DNA from: Gammaproteobacteria bacterium
Lineage (GTDB): Bacteria; Pseudomonadota; Gammaproteobacteria; Ga0077536
Direction: 5' to 3'
NCBI GenBank assembly: GCA_023257255.1
Contig: JALRCR010000007.1
Span: 1 to 44,556, forward strand
DNA length: 44,556 nt
Part shown: positions 43,173 to 44,556 of the stretch, in pieces
Position numbering within the stretch: position 1 is the first letter of the stretch
How the letters are laid out: every line of letters starts with the position of its first letter
The notes under the pieces: model-generated
Told to the model about the DNA's origin: nothing
The model's database searches: none
What the model saw: only the letters and a program-made list of their open reading frames with translations
Made by a program: the position numbers and the translations under genes

Positions 43173-43991
43173 ATGAATCAGGCACAGGGTTTCCAGCACG
43201 CGGTCGCCTTGATTACGGGCGGCGGCGCCGGCATTGGTGCGGCACTGGCCAAGGCATTGACCGCCGCCGGCGCCAAGGTGGTGGTGGCCGACATCGACCC
43301 CGCGCAGGCCAGCGCGGTGCAGGCGCGCGGCGACGCCCTGGAGGCACATGCGCTGGACGTCACCGATGCCCTCGCCGTGCAGGCGCTGGTCGATGGGGTG
43401 GTGGCCCGCCACGGACAACTCGATCTGATCTTCAACAACGCCGGCATTTCGGTCTGCGCCGATGCCCGCGATCTGGAGATCAGCCACTGGCGAAAAGTGA
43501 TTGATGTGAACCTGATGGGCGTGATTTACGGCACGCATGCGGCCTATCAGCAGATGGTGAAACAAGGCCACGGGCACATTGTAAACATTGCCTCGCTGGC
43601 CGGGCTGGTGCCGTTCCCGACCAACGCGCCTTACGCCGCGAGCAAGCACGCGGTGGTGGGTTTGTCGCTGTCGATGCGCACCGAAGGCGAGGCGCTGGGG
43701 GTGAAGGTCAGCGCCGTCTGTCCCGGCTTCATTCAGTCGAATATCTTCACCTCGACGCCTTTTATCAACGTGCGGCGAGACGCCATTCTGGCCGCCATGC
43801 CGTTCAAGCCCGTCACCACCGACCTCGCTGCGGCGCGGATTCTGGAAGGTGTGCGCCAGAACCTGCCCATCATTTCCTTCCCCTTCTACGCGCGGCTCTT
43901 GTGGCGGCTCTACCGCCTGTGGCCCGGTCTTCTCAATGTGCTGGGCCGCCAGCAAATTCGCGACCTGCGCAAGCAGCGCATCAAGACCTGA
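43173..43991 (+). CDS. Short-chain dehydrogenase/reductase
   Basis: A 272-residue classical SDR. The cofactor motif TGGGAGIG (15-22), NNAG (88-91) and catalytic Ser141, Tyr154 and Lys158 (YAASK) are intact. Asp40 at the end of the second strand (VVVADID) favours NAD+ over NADP+. A hydrophobic C-terminal stretch (FPFYARLLWRLYRLWPGLLNVLG) suggests membrane association and a lipid-like or hydrophobic substrate. Shine-Dalgarno AAGGAG lies 6 nt before ATG 43173. Confidence 0.88.
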   Translation: MNQAQGFQHAVALITGGGAGIGAALAKALTAAGAKVVVADIDPAQASAVQARGDALEAHALDVTDALAVQALVDGVVARHGQLDLIFNNAGISVCADARDLEISHWRKVIDVNLMGVIYGTHAAYQQMVKQGHGHIVNIASLAGLVPFPTNAPYAASKHAVVGLSLSMRTEGEALGVKVSAVCPGFIQSNIFTSTPFINVRRDAILAAMPFKPVTTDLAAARILEGVRQNLPIISFPFYARLLWRLYRLWPGLLNVLGRQQIRDLRKQRIKT

Positions 43992-44014
43992 AGTTCGCTT
44001 TGGCGCTTGGCTGA

Positions 44015-44030
44015 CGCCCGCCAGCGGGCG
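44015..44030 (+). terminator. GC hairpin after the SDR gene, no U-tract
   Basis: CGCCCGC (44015-44021) faces GCGGGCG (44024-44030) with a two-base centre, so a stem of about 6 bp with a 4-nt loop is likely. No T-run follows. It may mark the end of the thioesterase-SDR unit. Confidence 0.25.
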
Positions 44031-44057
44031 GGCTGACGGCCGGCCGTCCTATCGATT

Positions 44058-44092
44058 ACCATACGCCGACGTATGGTCTGACCACCGGTCAG
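44058..44092. promoter_or_regulatory. Two adjacent palindromes, candidate operator of the FrhB-like gene
   Basis: ACCATACG (44058-44065) and CGTATGGT (44070-44077) flank CCGA; CTGACC (44078-44083) and GGTCAG (44087-44092) flank ACC. The pair lies 34-68 nt before the TTG start of the FrhB-like gene. The first, an 8-bp arm with a 4-bp centre, has the form of a TetR-family operator. No regulator gene is in the window. Confidence 0.5.
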
Positions 44093-44125
44093 GCTCCCCG
44101 CCCGCTGCCGACCGAGGAGACGATC

Positions 44126-44556
44126 TTGGACTCGCTTTACCATCACAGCTTCAAGGACATGATGAACGACGTTGTGGCCGCCGGCTCCTGCTGCGAATGC
44201 GGGACCTGCGTGCTGGTTTGCCCGCATAACGTCATTGAGTACATCGACGGCAAGCCCAAGCAGACCGCCAAGGAATCGGCCGCATTCGACTACTGCGGGA
44301 TCAGCGAAGGCGTGGGCTGCGACGTGTGCGCCACGGCCTGCCCGCGACTGTGGCCGCGCGAATCGCACCTCAAGCAGGCGGTGTTTGGCGACCAGCCGGA
44401 AGGCTATGAAGGCATCTTCGGCAACTACCGGCACATTTTTGTGGCGCGTACCAAGCAGGAAGGCCTGCTCGACCGCGCGCAGGACGGCGGCGTGGTCACC
44501 GGCCTGCTGGTGTGGGCGCGCGAACAAGGCCTGATCGACGGCGCCGCCGTGTCGAC
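44126..44556 (+). CDS. FrhB/FdhB-like iron-sulfur flavoprotein (partial, N-terminal 143 residues)
   Basis: N-terminal part of a coenzyme F420 hydrogenase/dehydrogenase beta-subunit family protein, cut by the right edge. It has a ferredoxin-type cluster C-x2-C-x2-C-x3-CP in GSCCECGTCVLVCPHNVI and a second cysteine group in YCGISEGVGCDVCATACPR, then FGNYRHIFVARTKQEGLLDRAQDGGVVTGLLVWA, the start of the FrhB core. The start is TTG 44126, chosen because GAGGAG lies 6 nt upstream. Family members pass electrons between F420 or FAD and partners. The remainder is needed to judge cofactor binding. Confidence 0.85.
   Translation, partial: MDSLYHHSFKDMMNDVVAAGSCCECGTCVLVCPHNVIEYIDGKPKQTAKESAAFDYCGISEGVGCDVCATACPRLWPRESHLKQAVFGDQPEGYEGIFGNYRHIFVARTKQEGLLDRAQDGGVVTGLLVWAREQGLIDGAAVS

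Overview
The window is one contiguous stretch of GC-rich bacterial chromosome with tightly packed genes, many ATGA or TGATG stop/start overlaps, and no insertion sequence, prophage or CRISPR array that I can see. The gene order gltB / damX-like / dgt / aroB / aroK / pilQPONM divergent from a class A penicillin-binding protein (mrcA), and priA / argS / an FtsN-like SPOR protein, is typical of Gammaproteobacteria. The RegB/RegA-type redox pair, single-chain pyruvate carboxylase and luciferase-like/FrhB-like genes point to a deep-branching environmental lineage rather than an enteric one. A relative of Immundisolibacter is a guess that I cannot test here.

Layout. 1-11955 (minus strand): 5' part of gltB, damX-like ATPase/SPOR protein, dgt, aroB, aroK and the pilMNOPQ type IV pilus assembly operon. 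12151-20044 (plus): PBP1A, a conserved hypothetical, priA, argS, SPOR protein. 20045-20822: a noncoding stretch with an AT-rich island, three perfect DnaA boxes and tRNA-Gly(CCC). 20823-25299: thiS, thiG and trmB, then a HAD phosphatase, a secreted alpha/beta hydrolase and a Sel1-repeat protein. 25474-29413: a small secreted protein followed by an MNIO (DUF692) enzyme and its DUF2063 partner, then an OlsF-like double acyltransferase. 29507-36619: pyruvate carboxylase, an HDOD protein, GloC-like hydrolase, Bcp peroxiredoxin and a diguanylate cyclase. 36793-39245: RegB/RegA-type pair and an esterase. 39246-41259: the speE-speD polyamine operon behind a long structured leader, then a DUF4404 protein. 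41308-44556: luciferase-like oxidoreductase, thioesterase, SDR and the start of an FrhB-like iron-sulfur protein.

The most interesting signals are four. (1) The roughly 280-nt leader of speE contains a branched RNA fold, mutually exclusive pairings that hide or free a Shine-Dalgarno sequence, and a 34-codon leader ORF ending five bases before the GTG start of speE; it looks like an undescribed riboswitch-like element for spermidine synthesis. (2) A three-gene MNIO cluster has a precursor-like secreted peptide with only two cysteines, which does not match the bufferin or HvfA patterns I know, and a 13-bp hairpin at the putative start of the enzyme gene. (3) Three perfect DnaA boxes sit beside an AT-rich island next to tRNA-Gly. 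(4) PriA carries an altered last zinc-binding pair (adjacent cysteines instead of C-x2-C). Further structured elements lie between speD and the DUF4404 gene, between gloC and bcp, and upstream of the FrhB-like gene.

All calls come from reading the sequence; no database search or folding program was run.
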